Positions 16,476 to 23,651 of a stretch of 32,952 bases of DNA are shown piece by piece (within the stretch, counting starts at the first letter, position 1; every line of letters begins with the position of its first letter). Origin of the DNA: Bacteroidaceae bacterium. Lineage in GTDB: Bacteria > Bacteroidota > Bacteroidia > Bacteroidales > Bacteroidaceae. Both the position numbers and the translations under genes were made by a program. The notes under the pieces are model-generated. The model searched no databases and was not told the origin of the DNA. It was given only the letters and a program-made list of their open reading frames with translations. The DNA lies in contig JAFUGG010000055.1 of the NCBI GenBank assembly GCA_017469525.1, forward strand, positions 1 through 32,952, in the 5' to 3' direction.

Positions 16476-16555
16476 AGGGACGTGTCGCACCAGCTGATGC
16501 GACACGTCCCTCTCCCAAAAAGGACACGTCCCTATACCAAAAGGGACGTGTCCTT
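16476..16555. repeat. 22-bp array of GACACGTCC hairpins
   Basis: The core GACRYGTC starts at 16479, 16501, 16523 and 16545, exactly 22 bp apart. The copies alternate in orientation and fold into two perfect hairpins: a 14-bp stem (16476-16489 with 16498-16511) and a 13-bp stem (16520-16532 with 16543-16555). The hairpin centres are 44 bp apart. The array lies between the convergent small-peptide gene and panD, so it may also terminate transcription. Confidence 0.88.
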
Positions 16556-16581
16556 CTCTTTATAACCATACCGGCTGAGGT

Positions 16582-16608
16582 GTTTGCAGGGTTTATGAAC
16601 CTGCAAAC
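16582..16608. terminator. Hairpin between convergent genes, possible terminator
   Basis: GTTTGCAGG (16582-16590) pairs perfectly with CCTGCAAAC (16600-16608) around a 9-nt loop. There is no strong T tract on either side. It lies 64 bp beyond the panD stop, so it could help end the panC-panD transcript. Confidence 0.35.
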
Positions 16609-16672
16609 CTCCCTCTATGGAGCATCGGCCGATGCCCCCTGCCACGCTTGGCCCTGAATGCGGCCGGACGGG

Positions 16673-17014
16673 CTACAGACGGTTGTCTTTGGGGAAGACT
16701 ATCTGGGGCTTGAAGCTTCGGGCCTCGTCGAGGTCCATCTGGGCATACGACATGATGATGACCGTATCTCCCACAAGCACCTTTCGGGCCGCAGCACCGT
16801 TTAGGCAGATACAACCCGAGCCGCGCTCGCCGCGAATAACATACGTCTCAAAGCGCTCGCCGTTGTTGTTATCTACAATCTGCACTTTCTCGCCGGCAAT
16901 AAGGCCGGCTGCATCCATCAAATCCTCGTCAATGGTGATGCTGCCCATGTAGTTAAGATTCGCCTCTGTCACTGTGACCATGTGAAGCTTCGACTTTAGA
17001 ACTTCTATATACAT
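16673..17014 (-). CDS. panD: Aspartate 1-decarboxylase proenzyme
   Basis: Pyruvoyl-dependent decarboxylase making beta-alanine from L-aspartate for pantothenate and coenzyme A synthesis. I chose the ATG at 17014 ([11 protein letters not shown]) rather than one eight codons upstream. It gives the usual N terminus and places the self-cleavage site at G24-S25 in YMGSITID, the standard position. The pyruvoyl group would form from S25. The 113-residue length is slightly below the common 116-126, but the core through the NGAAAR stretch is intact. panC lies upstream on the same strand, 120 bp away across an inverted repeat, and supplies the next step. Confidence 0.95.
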   Translation of the reverse strand: MYIEVLKSKLHMVTVTEANLNYMGSITIDEDLMDAAGLIAGEKVQIVDNNNGERFETYVIRGERGSGCICLNGAAARKVLVGDTVIIMSYAQMDLDEARSFKPQIVFPKDNRL

Positions 17015-17017
17015 AGC

Positions 17018-17131
17018 GCCCCTCTCTAACTCCCCCAAAGGGGAGAATATGATTCTTTATTAATAATTCTGACTTTTAGCTGCCCCAACCTGCAATTCCC
17101 TCCCATTTGGGGGAGGGTCAGGGAGAGGGGC
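17018..17131. repeat. Inverted repeat of CCCCTCTC/GAGAGGGG type between panC and panD
   Basis: GCCCCTCTC at 17018-17026 faces GAGAGGGGC at 17123-17131. Each arm also contains a CTCCCCCAAA/GGGGAG-type hairpin. A related hairpin sits at 22631-22647. The repeat fills nearly the whole 120-bp gap between the two pan genes and would be transcribed with them. Confidence 0.75.
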
Positions 17132-17134
17132 TTC

Positions 17135-17977
17135 TTATTTGTATCTTATGTGGTCAATGAGTCTTATGGGTTTTGTGCCGCAGAAGACGGTGATGCAGCC
17201 CACGACGGATGGGGCGTCGTCCCAGGAGCTGACGTCGGCCAGCGTGTCGCCGTCCACAATGCTGAAGTACTGCACCTCCAGCCCGTCAATCTTATTTATC
17301 TCCCCAACGACATAGTCGTGCGTCTGCTGAACCGAGAAGCCAAGCTTGCGGCTCTCGTTCATGATGCGATAGATGTTGGCAGCCGTCTTACGCTCCTCAG
17401 GCGTAAGCAACGTGTTGCGGCTGCTCATGGCCAGGCCGTCTTCCTGACGGATGACAGGACACGGCACTATCTCAAGCCGGAAGCCCAAGTCGGCCACCAT
17501 GCGGCGTATGACGGCAATCTGCTGATAGTCCTTCTCGCCAAAGTAAGCACGGTCCGGCTCCACGTACATGAAGAGCTTGCTTACTATCTGGCACACCCCG
17601 TTGAAGTGTCCGGGCCGCATGGCTCCCTCCATGACGCTGTCAGTGGGAGGATAGCTGAACCGACGCGTGTCGGGCTCAGGATAAATCTCCTTGACCGACG
17701 GAGCGAAAGCAATGTCCGCCCCACACTCTTCGAGCAAACGACAGTCTGCCTCGAGTGTACGCGGATAGCGTTCCAAGTCCTTCGGGTCGTTGAACTGCGT
17801 GGGATTAAGGAAGATGCTGACCACCGTCACGTCGTTCTCGCTGACGCTTCTGCGCACGAGCGAAGCGTGGCCCTCGTGCAAGGCACCCATCGTCGGCACA
17901 AGGCCGATGGTGCGTCCTTCCATGCGTTGTTCCGCCAAACATTCGCGGAGCGCTTTGATGTTGTTTATAACCTTCAT
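17135..17977 (-). CDS. panC: Pantothenate synthetase (pantoate--beta-alanine ligase)
   Basis: ATP-dependent ligase joining pantoate and beta-alanine to form pantothenate, in the cytosol. The 280-residue length is typical. Signature motifs are present: [10 protein letters not shown] at 28-37 (nucleotide-binding HIGH-like), FLNPTQF near 56-62, GEKDYQQ in the middle and SSRN for ATP binding. The order panC then panD on the minus strand couples the enzyme to its beta-alanine supply. The start at 17977 is 22 bp downstream of a minus-strand -7-like element (17999-18006). panB is not in this window. Confidence 0.97.
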   Translation of the reverse strand: MKVINNIKALRECLAEQRMEGRTIGLVPTMGALHEGHASLVRRSVSENDVTVVSIFLNPTQFNDPKDLERYPRTLEADCRLLEECGADIAFAPSVKEIYPEPDTRRFSYPPTDSVMEGAMRPGHFNGVCQIVSKLFMYVEPDRAYFGEKDYQQIAVIRRMVADLGFRLEIVPCPVIRQEDGLAMSSRNTLLTPEERKTAANIYRIMNESRKLGFSVQQTHDYVVGEINKIDGLEVQYFSIVDGDTLADVSSWDDAPSVVGCITVFCGTKPIRLIDHIRYK

Positions 17978-17998
17978 GCCTTAGTCTTAAAAATCGTG

Positions 17999-18006
17999 CA
18001 AAGGTA
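17999..18006 (-). promoter_or_regulatory. Possible -7 element for panC-panD
   Basis: CAAAGGTA reads TACCTTTG on the minus strand, a consensus Bacteroidetes -7 element, 22 bp before the panC start codon. A good -33 element is not evident. Confidence 0.45.
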
Positions 18007-18090
18007 CTAATTAATTCATAATTCACTGCGCATAATCTTCAATTATTTTGTGTTTTTATGCCATTATGCAAGAAAAGACGCTATCTTTCA

Positions 18091-18120
18091 TTGCTATTTG
18101 CGAAAATAATCGTATCTTTG
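18091..18120 (+). promoter_or_regulatory. Predicted promoter of the GT5-like gene and downstream operon
   Basis: TTG at 18091-18093 and TATCTTTG at 18113-18120 are 19 bp apart. The start codon of the GT5-like gene lies 25 bp downstream. It is divergent from the panC promoter region. Confidence 0.65.
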
Positions 18121-18145
18121 CGTAGATATTATAGTCTATAAAGAG

Positions 18146-18976
18146 ATGAGCAAAGCCAAGAAGATACTCTTCGTCACACAAGAGATGGTGCCATTCGTCC
18201 CCGAGACGGACATGGCTCAGATGGGCAGATACCTGCCTCAGGCTGTTCAGGAAAAGAGCAGGGAGATACGCTCCTTCATGCCCAAATGGGGCATCATCAA
18301 CGAGCGCCGCAACCAGCTGCACGAAGTCATCAGACTGAGCGGCATCAACATCGTCGTGGACGACACCGACCACCCCCTCGTCATCAAGGTGGCAAGCATT
18401 CCTGCCGCCCGCATGCAGATATACTTCATCGACAACGATGACTACTTCATGCGCCGCACCATGGCACACGACGCAGAAGGCAAGGAATACGAGGACAATG
18501 CCGAGCGTGCCGCCTTCTATGCCCGCGGCGTACTGGAGACCATCAAGAAGCTGAAGTGGTCGCCCGACATCATACACTGCCTCGGCTGGATGGGCAGCAT
18601 CCTGCCCCTCTACATCAAGACAGCCTATGCAGAAGAACCCTCCTTCCGCGACTGCAAGGTCATCTTCACGCCCGAGTCTCAGGCCTTCACATCTCCCGTC
18701 CCTGCCAACATGGACGGCATCATCGCCTTCCGCAATGCCACCATCTCTGCCACCAGAGGACTGGGCGAGAAGAAACTCGTGCCCATGCTCAACAAACTGG
18801 GCATCAAGTATGCCGACGGCGTCGGATTCCTCACGGAAAACGAAGAGCTGACAAAGTATGCCGAAGGACTTGGCAAGCCCTGCCTGCAACCCATCGACAC
18901 GGAAGACTACGGAGTGTACTACCCCTCCTTCTACGACACCATCTGGAACATAGGCAGAGTGGAAGAGGAGAGTTGA
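18146..18976 (+). CDS. Short glycogen/starch synthase-like protein (GT5 N-terminal half)
   Basis: A 276-residue protein resembling only the N-terminal Rossmann half of glycogen/starch synthases (GT5). The family-like start is ILFVTQEMVPFV. The usual KxGGL ADP-glucose motif that follows it in true GlgA is missing, replaced by ETDMAQMGRYLPQ. The C-terminal catalytic half (full enzymes are about 480 residues) is also absent. I recall Bacteroides genomes having a protein of this size, annotated glycogen synthase, beside panC-panD, so this is likely the family's native form and not a fresh truncation. Catalysis as a glycogen synthase is doubtful; a regulatory or different glycosyltransferase role is possible. 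Its last sense codon and stop lie inside a 7-bp repeat array. Confidence 0.8.
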   Translation: MSKAKKILFVTQEMVPFVPETDMAQMGRYLPQAVQEKSREIRSFMPKWGIINERRNQLHEVIRLSGINIVVDDTDHPLVIKVASIPAARMQIYFIDNDDYFMRRTMAHDAEGKEYEDNAERAAFYARGVLETIKKLKWSPDIIHCLGWMGSILPLYIKTAYAEEPSFRDCKVIFTPESQAFTSPVPANMDGIIAFRNATISATRGLGEKKLVPMLNKLGIKYADGVGFLTENEELTKYAEGLGKPCLQPIDTEDYGVYYPSFYDTIWNIGRVEEES

Positions 18977-19005
18977 GAGTTGAGAGTTGAAAGTTGAAAA
19001 TTGAA
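18971..19005. repeat. 7-bp (AGTTGAG/A)n array spanning a stop and a start codon
   Basis: Five heptamers (AGTTGAG twice, AGTTGAA twice, AATTGAA) run from 18971 to 19005. The first supplies the TGA stop of the GT5-like gene. The last contains the TTG proposed as start of the DUF4270 gene. Confidence 0.85.
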
Positions 19006-20479
19006 CGTTAAGACATTGAAAGCAGCAAGCATATTCAGGGCATGGCTTTTCTTCATGCTGGCCATTGCCCTCATCTTCACGAGTTGCAGCGAAGAGACAG
19101 GCTCGCTCGGCATCTATCCCGAACAGGATGCCATCAGCACCTCGACTGCAAGCTTCGGCATTCTGTCCAACGACCTGCTTAACAGCGTCGTGCCAGCCAA
19201 CAGCACAGCATGCTACCTGGGCAAAGTCATCGACCCCGAGACGGACGAAGCCATCACCGCAACCTTCGCCGCTCAGTTCCATACGTTTGAGGACTATACC
19301 TTCCCCGAGAAGACGTACATCATCCCCGACGCGAACGGCCATCTGTGCGAATCCGTAGAACTGCGCCTCTTCATCAAGAGTACATTCGGCGACAAGAACA
19401 ACCCCATGAAACTCGAAGTGTGGCCACTCAGCAGGGACGATGACAAACTGCTCAAGGAGTCGGCAAGCCTCTTCACCGACACCGACCTCTTGCAATACGT
19501 CGACGACAGCAAGGGACCCATCGCAACCAAAGTCTTCACCGCCACCGACTACATCGTAAGCGACAGCGAGCGAGGCAGCAGCACCTATTCGAACAACGTA
19601 CGCATCGTGCTGCCCCAAGAGATAGGAGACAACATCATGGAGACCTTCTACAGCAATCCGAGCGCCTTCCGCGACTCCTACTCCTTCATCAGGGAAGTCT
19701 GCGCGGGCTTCCTGTTCCGCATCGTCAGCGGTACAGGCACTATGCTCAGCCTCGAGGTCAGCACCATGAACGTCAACTTCAGCTATAAGGACCCGGACGA
19801 CCCCGAGAACACCATCGAAGCACTCTGCCGCTTCGCTGCCACGCCTGAAGTCATTCAAAGCACACAATTCGAGAGCAGCAACCTCGCAGGGCTCATCGGC
19901 AACGAAGAATACACAATGCTCAAGACGCCGGCCGGCATCTGCACAGAACTCATATTACCCGTCGACGACATCTTCGAAGGGCACGAAAACGATAGCATCA
20001 CTCGTGCCTCCCTCACCCTCAACCGCATCAACAACAAAGATATCATCGCACAAGACGACGACTACGCACTGGGCATTCCGAAGAACCTGCTGCTCGTCCG
20101 CAAGCAAAACCTCAGCAGCTTCTTCGAAAAGCATCAGGTAAGTGACTCGCAACAGTCTTACACCACATCATTCTCCAGCACCTTCAACTGCTACACCTTC
20201 GACAACATCAGCCGCATCATCTCCTACTGCCACAATGAAAAGCAGGCAGGCATGAAGGCATCTGGCATGTCCGAAGATGAATGGGAAGACGCACATCCCG
20301 AATGGAACCATGTGGTGCTTGTACCTGTCACGATAGCAACAGCATCGGACACCTATGGCACCACTACCCAAGTCTCCGTCAACCATGACCTCAGCCTGTG
20401 CAGCACAAAGCTTGTTCGCGGCACCGAAGCTAACCCCATACAGCTGCAGGTCATCTACAGCCGCTTCGCAGGCAAATAA
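19001..20479 (+). CDS. DUF4270 family lipoprotein
   Basis: A predicted exported lipoprotein of 492 residues that I assign to the DUF4270 family of Bacteroidetes; function unknown. The N terminus has a basic residue, a hydrophobic run (AWLFFMLAIALIF) and a lipobox-like TSC at about residues 26-28. No in-frame ATG precedes the signal peptide. An upstream TGA in the repeat limits the start to TTG at 19001 or TTG at 19016; both keep the signal. The body is beta-rich without catalytic motifs. It lies directly downstream of the short GT5-like gene and 30 bp before the next gene, so it is probably cotranscribed. Confidence 0.75.
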   Translation: MNVKTLKAASIFRAWLFFMLAIALIFTSCSEETGSLGIYPEQDAISTSTASFGILSNDLLNSVVPANSTACYLGKVIDPETDEAITATFAAQFHTFEDYTFPEKTYIIPDANGHLCESVELRLFIKSTFGDKNNPMKLEVWPLSRDDDKLLKESASLFTDTDLLQYVDDSKGPIATKVFTATDYIVSDSERGSSTYSNNVRIVLPQEIGDNIMETFYSNPSAFRDSYSFIREVCAGFLFRIVSGTGTMLSLEVSTMNVNFSYKDPDDPENTIEALCRFAATPEVIQSTQFESSNLAGLIGNEEYTMLKTPAGICTELILPVDDIFEGHENDSITRASLTLNRINNKDIIAQDDDYALGIPKNLLLVRKQNLSSFFEKHQVSDSQQSYTTSFSSTFNCYTFDNISRIISYCHNEKQAGMKASGMSEDEWEDAHPEWNHVVLVPVTIATASDTYGTTTQVSVNHDLSLCSTKLVRGTEANPIQLQVIYSRFAGK

Positions 20480-20509
20480 CCTTACATAACATTTTTACTT
20501 TTAACCGCT

Positions 20510-20914
20510 ATGAAACATTTCATGCTCCTTGCGGCCATATCTTTCTGTCTGGCCGTCATGGTTCCCACCTCTGCCCAAGCTGGCAAGAAGAGAGATGCCC
20601 GTGTGGCCTATGTCCTAAAGAACCTCAGGCTCAAAGCCGACGTACAAGCTAAGTTCAAGCCCGTGCTCGAGGCTTACCTCAAAGAGCTCTCTGACCTGAA
20701 AGACCCATACAAGGAACTTAAGGACAAAATGCAAGATGCCATCGACGCAAACAAGCTCACCGCTGCACAGTGCGACCAGCTCTTCGAGGCAAAGCAGAAG
20801 CAAGAAGAGAAAGAGCCTGCTTTGAACCGTAAATACTACGCCAAGTTTAAGACTGTCATCACTGCTCAGCAGGCTTACAAGGCAATGAAACTCAGCGACG
20901 ACAAACTGGAATAA
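20510..20914 (+). CDS. Small secreted helical protein, unknown function
   Basis: A 134-residue protein with a clear signal peptide (MKHFMLLAAISFCLAVMVPTSAQA, cleavage after about residue 24). A highly charged, mainly helical remainder is rich in Lys, Glu and Asp, with Leu/Ala heptad-like spacing. The size and helical character recall periplasmic Spy/CpxP-like chaperone proteins, but no LTxxQ motif stands out, so I do not assign it. It sits 30 bp after the DUF4270 gene and 4 bp before ettA, indicating a shared transcript. Confidence 0.75.
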   Translation: MKHFMLLAAISFCLAVMVPTSAQAGKKRDARVAYVLKNLRLKADVQAKFKPVLEAYLKELSDLKDPYKELKDKMQDAIDANKLTAAQCDQLFEAKQKQEEKEPALNRKYYAKFKTVITAQQAYKAMKLSDDKLE

Positions 20915-20918
20915 CCAA

Positions 20919-22616
20919 ATGGCAACGACAGACGACAAGAAAATAATCTTCTCGATGGTCGGCGTAAGCAAGGTCATCCAGCAGAACCAGAAGCAAGTTC
21001 TCAAGAACATATATCTCTCCTTCTTCTACGGTGCCAAGATTGGCATCGTGGGCATGAACGGCGCGGGCAAGTCCACACTTCTGAAGATTATTGCCGGCAT
21101 CGAACAGCAATACCAGGGCAACGTCGTGTGGAGCCCTGGCTACAGCGTCGGCTATCTGGAGCAGGAACCACGACTCGACGACGACAAGACCGTTATCAAG
21201 GTGGTGAAGGAAGGCGTGCAGCACATCGTGGATGCACTGAAGGAATACGAGGACATCAACCAGAAGTTCGGCCTTCCCGAGTATTACGAGGACGAAGACA
21301 AAATGAACCAACTCTTCGCACGTCAGGGGGAGTTGCAGGACATCATCGACAGCACCGACGCATGGAACCTGGACAGCAAGCTGGAGCGTGCAATGGATGC
21401 ACTTCGCTGTCCGCCCGCCGACCAGCCAATTCGCGAGTTGAGTGGTGGCGAACGACGTCGTGTGGCACTCTGCCGCCTGCTCTTGCAGAAGCCGGACGTC
21501 CTGCTGCTCGACGAGCCGACCAACCATCTGGATGCCGAAAGCATCGACTGGCTGGAGCAGCACCTCACGCAGTACGAGGGCACAGTCATCGCCGTGACGC
21601 ACGACCGCTACTTCCTCGACGACGTGGCTGGCTGGATTCTCGAGCTCGACCGAGGCGAGGGCATTCCCTGGCAAGGCAACTACTCCTCGTGGCTCGAACA
21701 GAAGACGAAGCGCATGGAGCAGGAAGAGAAGGTGGCAAGTAAGCGTCGCAAGACGTTGGAGCGCGAGCTGGAATGGGTTCGCATGTCGCCCAAGGCACGT
21801 CAGGCAAAGGGCAAGGCTCGTCTGAACAGTTACGACAAACTGCTCAACGAGGAGCAGAAGGAACGCGAAGAGAAGCTGGAAATCTTCATCCCCAACGGGC
21901 CGCGACTGGGCAACAAGGTCATCGAGGCACACGGCGTCTGCAAGGCTTTCGGCGAGAAGACGCTCATCAAGGACCTCGACTTCATGCTTCCGCCGGGCGG
22001 CATCGTGGGCGTCATCGGTCCCAACGGTGCTGGCAAGACGACCCTCTTCCGCATGATTATGGGACTGGAACAACCCGACGCCGGCACATTCGAGGTAGGC
22101 GAGACCGTCAAGATATCCTATGTTGACCAAAGCCACAAGGACATCAAGCCCGAACTTTCCGTATATCAAGTCATCAGCCAGGGCAACGAGCTGATGCGCA
22201 TGGGCGGCCGCGACATCAACTGCCGTGCTTATCTGAGCCGCTTCAACTTCAGCGGAGCGGATCAGGAAAAGAAGTGCGGCGTGCTCTCCGGCGGTGAACG
22301 CAACCGTCTGCATCTGGCCATGGCACTCAAGCAGGAAGGCAACGTGCTGCTACTCGACGAGCCGACGAACGACATCGACGTCAACACCTTGCGTGCCCTC
22401 GAAGAAGGCTTGGAGAACTTCGCCGGCTGTGCTGTGGTCATCAGCCACGACCGTTGGTTCCTCGACCGCATTTGCACGCACATCCTCGCCTACGAGGGTG
22501 ACGGCCAGGTATTCTACTTCGAAGGCAGTTACACCGATTACGAGGCAAACAAGCTCAAGCGCCTCGGACTGGAAGAACCAAAGCGCATAAGATACAGGAA
22601 ACTGATGGAGGACTAA
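20919..22616 (+). CDS. ettA: Energy-dependent translational throttle protein EttA (ABC-F)
   Basis: Soluble ABC-F ATPase that binds the ribosomal E site and gates entry into elongation according to the ATP/ADP ratio. The 565 residues contain two ABC domains: Walker A GMNGAGKST at 45-53 and GPNGAGKTT at 367-375. Signature LSGGE at about 174-178 recurs in the second half as LSGGERNR. Walker B is LLLDEPTNHLD in the first domain and LLLDEPTNDID in the second. An arm-type insertion in domain 1 (about 90-150) and a charged linker with the SPKARQAKGKARL stretch (about 290-302) are typical of EttA. It starts 4 bp after the small secreted protein gene, yet its housekeeping function seems unrelated to that neighbour. 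Confidence 0.95.
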   Translation: MATTDDKKIIFSMVGVSKVIQQNQKQVLKNIYLSFFYGAKIGIVGMNGAGKSTLLKIIAGIEQQYQGNVVWSPGYSVGYLEQEPRLDDDKTVIKVVKEGVQHIVDALKEYEDINQKFGLPEYYEDEDKMNQLFARQGELQDIIDSTDAWNLDSKLERAMDALRCPPADQPIRELSGGERRRVALCRLLLQKPDVLLLDEPTNHLDAESIDWLEQHLTQYEGTVIAVTHDRYFLDDVAGWILELDRGEGIPWQGNYSSWLEQKTKRMEQEEKVASKRRKTLERELEWVRMSPKARQAKGKARLNSYDKLLNEEQKEREEKLEIFIPNGPRLGNKVIEAHGVCKAFGEKTLIKDLDFMLPPGGIVGVIGPNGAGKTTLFRMIMGLEQPDAGTFEVGETVKISYVDQSHKDIKPELSVYQVISQGNELMRMGGRDINCRAYLSRFNFSGADQEKKCGVLSGGERNRLHLAMALKQEGNVLLLDEPTNDIDVNTLRALEEGLENFAGCAVVISHDRWFLDRICTHILAYEGDGQVFYFEGSYTDYEANKLKRLGLEEPKRIRYRKLMED

Positions 22617-22630
22617 AAGCCCCCTCCTAA

Positions 22631-22647
22631 CCTCCCCAAAGGGGAGG
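22631..22647. repeat. CCTCCCC-AAA-GGGGAGG hairpin
   Basis: A perfect 7-bp stem with a 3-nt loop sits in the 45-bp gap between ettA and the DUF3737 gene. It is related to the arms of the inverted repeat between panC and panD. There is no T tract, so read-through is plausible. Confidence 0.6.
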
Positions 22648-22661
22648 AACAATAGACACAC

Positions 22662-23507
22662 ATGACAATAATAAAAGATAAGGAATACGGCGGCGAGAGG
22701 CCGCTTTACACATTGCATGACGCCCGACTGGAACGTGTGACCATCCATTTGGGCGAGTCGAGCATCAAGGAAAGCGGCAACATCGAGGCCTACGACTGCA
22801 CGTTCCAAGGGAAGTATGTCTTCTGGGAATGCCGCAAGTTCCTTGCCGAGAAGTGTCGCTTCGAAGCGTCGGCACGCTCGTCGCTCTGGTACAGTGAGGA
22901 CGGAAAGCTAAAGGATTGCCACGTTGATGCACCGAAGATGTTCCGCCGCATGAAGGGCATCGACCTGCAGAACTGCCTCTTCACCGACGCACAGGAGACA
23001 CTGTGGGACTGCGACCGCGTCAGCATCAAGGACTGCGAATTTCACAACGCCGACTACTTCGGCATGCATACCGACAACGTCCGCATTGACAAACTGCACC
23101 TCGAAGGCAACTACGGCTTCCAGTACAGCAAGAATGTGGAGATAAGGAACTCCCTCTTGAACAGCAAGGACGCTTTCTGGGAGACGGAGAACGTCACGAT
23201 AGAGGACAGCGAAATCAACGGCGAGTACCTCGGCTGGTACAGCAAGGGGCTCACACTCATACGTTGCCACATCACCGGCGAGCAGCCTCTTTGCTACTGC
23301 GAGGACTTGACGCTCGTGGACTGCACTTTTGGCTCTGACGCCAACCTCATGCTTGAGTACAGCACCGTCCAGGCAAGTATCAAGGGCGATGTCCATAGCA
23401 TCAAGAACCCGACCAGTGGCAGCATCACCGTAGAGGGCCGCATCGGGGAACTCATTATCGATGAGAACCAGAAGGCACCAGCAGACTGCACTATCAAAGA
23501 AATATGA
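22662..23507 (+). CDS. DUF3737 family right-handed beta-helix protein
   Basis: A 281-residue cytosolic protein I assign to DUF3737. It has no signal peptide. Short repeating rungs are visible, each with a pattern like (I/L)-x-(D/N)-C/S-x-(F/I/L): for example VTIEDSEINGEYLGWYSK, LTLIRCHITGEQPLCYCE and LTLVDCTFGSD. These indicate a right-handed beta-helix. Frequent W-Y and C-x-F pairs align between rungs. The biochemical role is unknown. It follows ettA by 45 bp. The next gene lies across a 128-bp inverted repeat that begins right at its stop codon. Confidence 0.85.
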   Translation: MTIIKDKEYGGERPLYTLHDARLERVTIHLGESSIKESGNIEAYDCTFQGKYVFWECRKFLAEKCRFEASARSSLWYSEDGKLKDCHVDAPKMFRRMKGIDLQNCLFTDAQETLWDCDRVSIKDCEFHNADYFGMHTDNVRIDKLHLEGNYGFQYSKNVEIRNSLLNSKDAFWETENVTIEDSEINGEYLGWYSKGLTLIRCHITGEQPLCYCEDLTLVDCTFGSDANLMLEYSTVQASIKGDVHSIKNPTSGSITVEGRIGELIIDENQKAPADCTIKEI

Positions 23508-23635
23508 GGGAGTTAAAGAAGTTAAAGGAATTAAGGAAGTTAAAGGACAATAGAATTGGAAGCTGCCAAAGGTGTCGTCTTTAACTTCCTCAGCGAGCGA
23601 AGCGAGCGATAACTCCTTTAACTTCTTTAACTCCC
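23508..23635. repeat. Inverted repeat of 9-bp AGTTAAAGA units
   Basis: The 22-bp arm at 23508-23529 (GGGAGTTAAAGAAG...) is perfectly complementary to 23614-23635. The left side is a four-unit 9-bp array (23511-23546). An inner pair (about 23534-23548 with 23577-23590) extends the symmetry. The right half also holds an AGCGAGCGA direct repeat. It fills the gap between the DUF3737 and MATE genes and could fold as a long hairpin in RNA. Confidence 0.85.
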
Positions 23636-23651
23636 CCATAAATCCCGACCG

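Noticed and set aside
18056..19867. 603-codon open frame on the minus strand
   Set aside because: It runs antisense through the GT5-like and DUF4270 genes and even translates the heptamer repeat; no domain is recognisable.
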